From: Laccaria trichodermophora
Taxonomy: Eukaryota; Basidiomycota; Agaricomycetes; Agaricales; Hydnangiaceae
Assembly: GCA_018417955.1 (NCBI GenBank)
Contig: JACTVC010000012.1
Span: forward strand, 558,001 to 622,000
Direction: 5' to 3'
Length of the DNA: 64,000 nt
Shown: positions 62,102 through 64,000 of the stretch, piece by piece
How the letters are laid out: each line of letters starts with the position of its first letter
Position numbering within the stretch: position 1 is the first letter of the stretch
The notes under the pieces: model-generated
Databases searched by the model: none
The model's input: the letters and a program-made list of their open reading frames with translations, nothing else
Told to the model about the DNA's origin: nothing
Program-made: the position numbers and the translations under genes

Positions 62102-62585
62102 GTCCAAGTTTTGCTATCTGTGTTTGGCTTCTAGTTGACTCTACGCCCAAATTATGAGGGATTTGAGTTGGTTTTATTTTACGTGGTGGAGGCTGGAATA
62201 ATTCGAGGTTTAAAACAAAAATCTGCAGGGGTGATTGTGAGCGGAGGCATCAACCCCCAAAAAGGGAATATCTCGGCAATCTGCCGGCCACCCAAATTTC
62301 ACCACGCCAACGTCTAGCTCATCGTACTCAACACCCGTCGGCCCCCTTCCTCAAGCTCAAGGTGAGCCATTCTCTCTCTTTACGTCTGGATGGTTTCTGG
62401 TGTTGCGTATGGATGATTTTGGAGGGCGTTGGAAGGGTGGGTTGGATGGATGGGTTGTGTTGTGGATGGATGACGCTCGGATGGGGCGGGGTTGGATGGT
62501 GGATTCGTGGCCTTTTTCTGTTCTGTTCTGGCTTCCTGAAGAACCTATGCTCATGATCATTCGCTTTCTGTGACAGACTCTACCA
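62102..62585. promoter_or_regulatory. Promoter and probable 5'-UTR intron of the uL23 gene
   Basis: About 62300-62585 shows CCTTCCTCAAGCTCAAG, then GTGAGCCATTC and, just before the start, TTCTGTGACAGACTCTACCA. This looks like a first noncoding exon with an intron at about 62361-62575, common for ribosomal protein genes. Upstream is unremarkable. Confidence 0.45.
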
Positions 62586-63357
62586 ATGGCCACGACAAAA
62601 TCCACCAAGGGCAAGGCGGCTGCCAAGAGTCTGTTTTTTCTCTTTGAACGATATACACATCCTGTGCTTACGATTTGTTATGCTAGGCTCACCAAAAGAC
62701 AGCAAAGCGAAAGCCGCGAAAAAGGCTGCGCTGCAGGGCGCGCATGGGCACTCGTCGCGCAAGACACGGTACTCTGTGTCGTTCCACCGTCCCAAGACCC
62801 TTCGTCTCCCTAGGGACCCCAAGTACCCACGTAAGAGCATCCCGCATGCGCCTAGGATGGATCAGTTTAGGACTATTGTTTCGTGAGTGTCCGTTTTTTC
62901 TTGTGTGCATGGTGTGTGTGTGGGCGATTTTGATCTGCTCTGCCCCGTATTGGCTTTGGATGCGTCTCTCTGGATGGGAATGCTGATGTCGTTTGTACTA
63001 GACCCCTCAACACGGAATCCGCGATGAAGAAGATCGAAGAGCACAACACCCTCGTGTTCATCGTTGATATCAAGTCGAACAAGCGTCAGATTAAGGATGC
63101 TGTTAAGAAGTTGTACGATGTCCAAGCTGCCAAGGTGAACACTCTCATCAGGTATGTACATTTTTTTCTGTTCCTCAGTCGTCGGGGCGCCCGTTAATGT
63201 GGATGTGATACAGACCGGACGGTAAGAAGAAGGCGTACGTGCGTTTGACAGCCGATCATGATGCGCTGGACGTTGCCAATAAGGTGAGAGATTTCTGATA
63301 GATGTGTTTTGGGTGGTAGTTGATACTGATGGACGGATTTAGATCGGCTTCATCTAG
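62586..63357 (+). CDS. RPL25: 60S ribosomal protein uL23 (L23a/L25)
   Basis: Large-subunit protein at the peptide exit tunnel that contacts SRP and nascent-chain factors. Exons join(62586..62628, 62687..62882, 63002..63151, 63214..63283, 63343..63357), 157 aa, in phase. Basic N-terminus ([14 protein letters not shown]), then [65 protein letters not shown] and [20 protein letters not shown]; ends IGFI as in eukaryotic uL23. Size and blocks are normal. The last exon codes only four residues. Confidence 0.95.
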
Positions 63358-64000
63358 TTGTGCAAGGGTGTTGATTTTCGAATACTACTACTACATACTT
63401 TTTTACCCGCCCTGTACCTATGCGCACATCATGATCATGCCATGTATGCCATGCCATTTGTCCTGTTGCTTTGAATATCATGCGTGGAAACGAACGGTCA
63501 GGTGAGGAACAAGAAGACCTGGACCTTGTGCATGTGCTTGGCTGTAAAAAAAAAGTATCGTTGTATTCTACCTCTTGTTGAGATGACTTTTCGAGTACAT
63601 TCGAGGGGTGCTTAGTGCCTGGTGTTCCTGTAGAGTTGTAATTGGATTACTGAGGATGAATGGCGGCGATTTACTACCTCGAATGTATGAATGGAGTCCT
63701 TGGCTGAACGGACAACGCCGGCTGATTTTGATGTTGAAGCAACTGATGCCGCGTTTCTTTCTTTATCCCATTTCCTTCTTCTTTTTCGTTCGTCGCCCAC
63801 AGCCTTCCCCCTTTTTTCTTCGACGCCGCCTTCAACGACGACGACGACGACGACAACGGCCAACGACACTTAGCTGCAAACTCTCTGCAGCACTCACACG
63901 CTCCTTCGCCCTGGCAGCTTATAGACTTGCCGTCCTTGCTCAACCAGCACTCCTCCTTCACATCAAATGAGATTTCCTCTTTATTTTTTCTTTCTTTCCT
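63358..64000. other. Downstream of uL23; start of an unread neighbour
   Basis: No gene assigned. A (CGA)n microsatellite lies at about 63834-63855. ORFs on both strands here (63608-63970) look composition-driven. Confidence 0.4.

Noticed and set aside
63608..63970. Plus-strand ORF at the right window end
   Set aside because: Arg/Ser/Thr runs come from a CGA microsatellite; no domain or splice support.

Overview
The window is nuclear DNA of a mushroom-forming basidiomycete (Agaricomycetes). Genes are dense with very short introns (about 45-60 bp, GT-AG, one conserved GC-AG). The set fits: SMC3, an Rrp6-type exosome nuclease, ribosomal protein uL23, a tyrosinase, an expanded lineage-type BTB/POZ family, and KDZ/CxC, copia and other transposons usual in such genomes. 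No organellar, bacterial, tRNA or rRNA features were seen. Species cannot be named.

Layout. (1) 1-18 kb is duplicated and repeat-rich: decayed RING-finger fragments, two intact seven-exon copies of a UPF0014/FetB-family membrane protein (5.3-6.6 and 14.6-15.9 kb) inside a roughly 3.2-kb segmental duplication, a tyrosinase gene between them, and three copies of an unclassified ~1.7-kb dispersed repeat (here 'Element A'). (2) 18.2-41.4 kb is a nest of transposons in a fourth Element A copy. That copy is split first by a 2.9-kb TA-flanked TIR element (which holds an 8-bp-TSD MITE) and then by an 18.7-kb TIR element (CACAG ends, 3-bp TSD TCA). The 18.7-kb element encodes a RecQ-type helicase and a DUF6589 protein, divergently transcribed. 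It was later hit by a KDZ/CxC transposon (8-bp TSD), a 3.4-kb non-autonomous LTR element (LARD-like, 5-bp TSD, identical LTRs), a gag-only copia-type LTR element (5-bp TSD), and a foldback MITE. Removing these on paper leaves about 7.05 kb and rejoins the RecQ reading frame at both coding insertions. (3) 41.8-64 kb is mostly host genes: five BTB/POZ genes (one a nonsense-mutated tandem duplicate), RRP6, a kinase-like gene, a DUF202 membrane protein, SMC3 and RPL23a.

The most interesting object is the RecQ + DUF6589 element at 22082-40818: long TIRs, paired subterminal 17-bp hairpins and two candidate mobility genes. I do not recognise a described superfamily that combines these. RecQ, DUF6589, the KDZ gene and BTB-3 each carry one in-frame TGA where CGA is expected (shown directly for BTB-3), a pattern expected of methyl-CpG deamination in repeats.

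Exon boundaries were derived by hand from splice signals and frame continuity. They are phase-consistent for SMC3 (1202 aa), RRP6 (865 aa), both UPF0014 copies (329/330 aa), four BTB genes, uL23 (157 aa) and DUF202 (266 aa).
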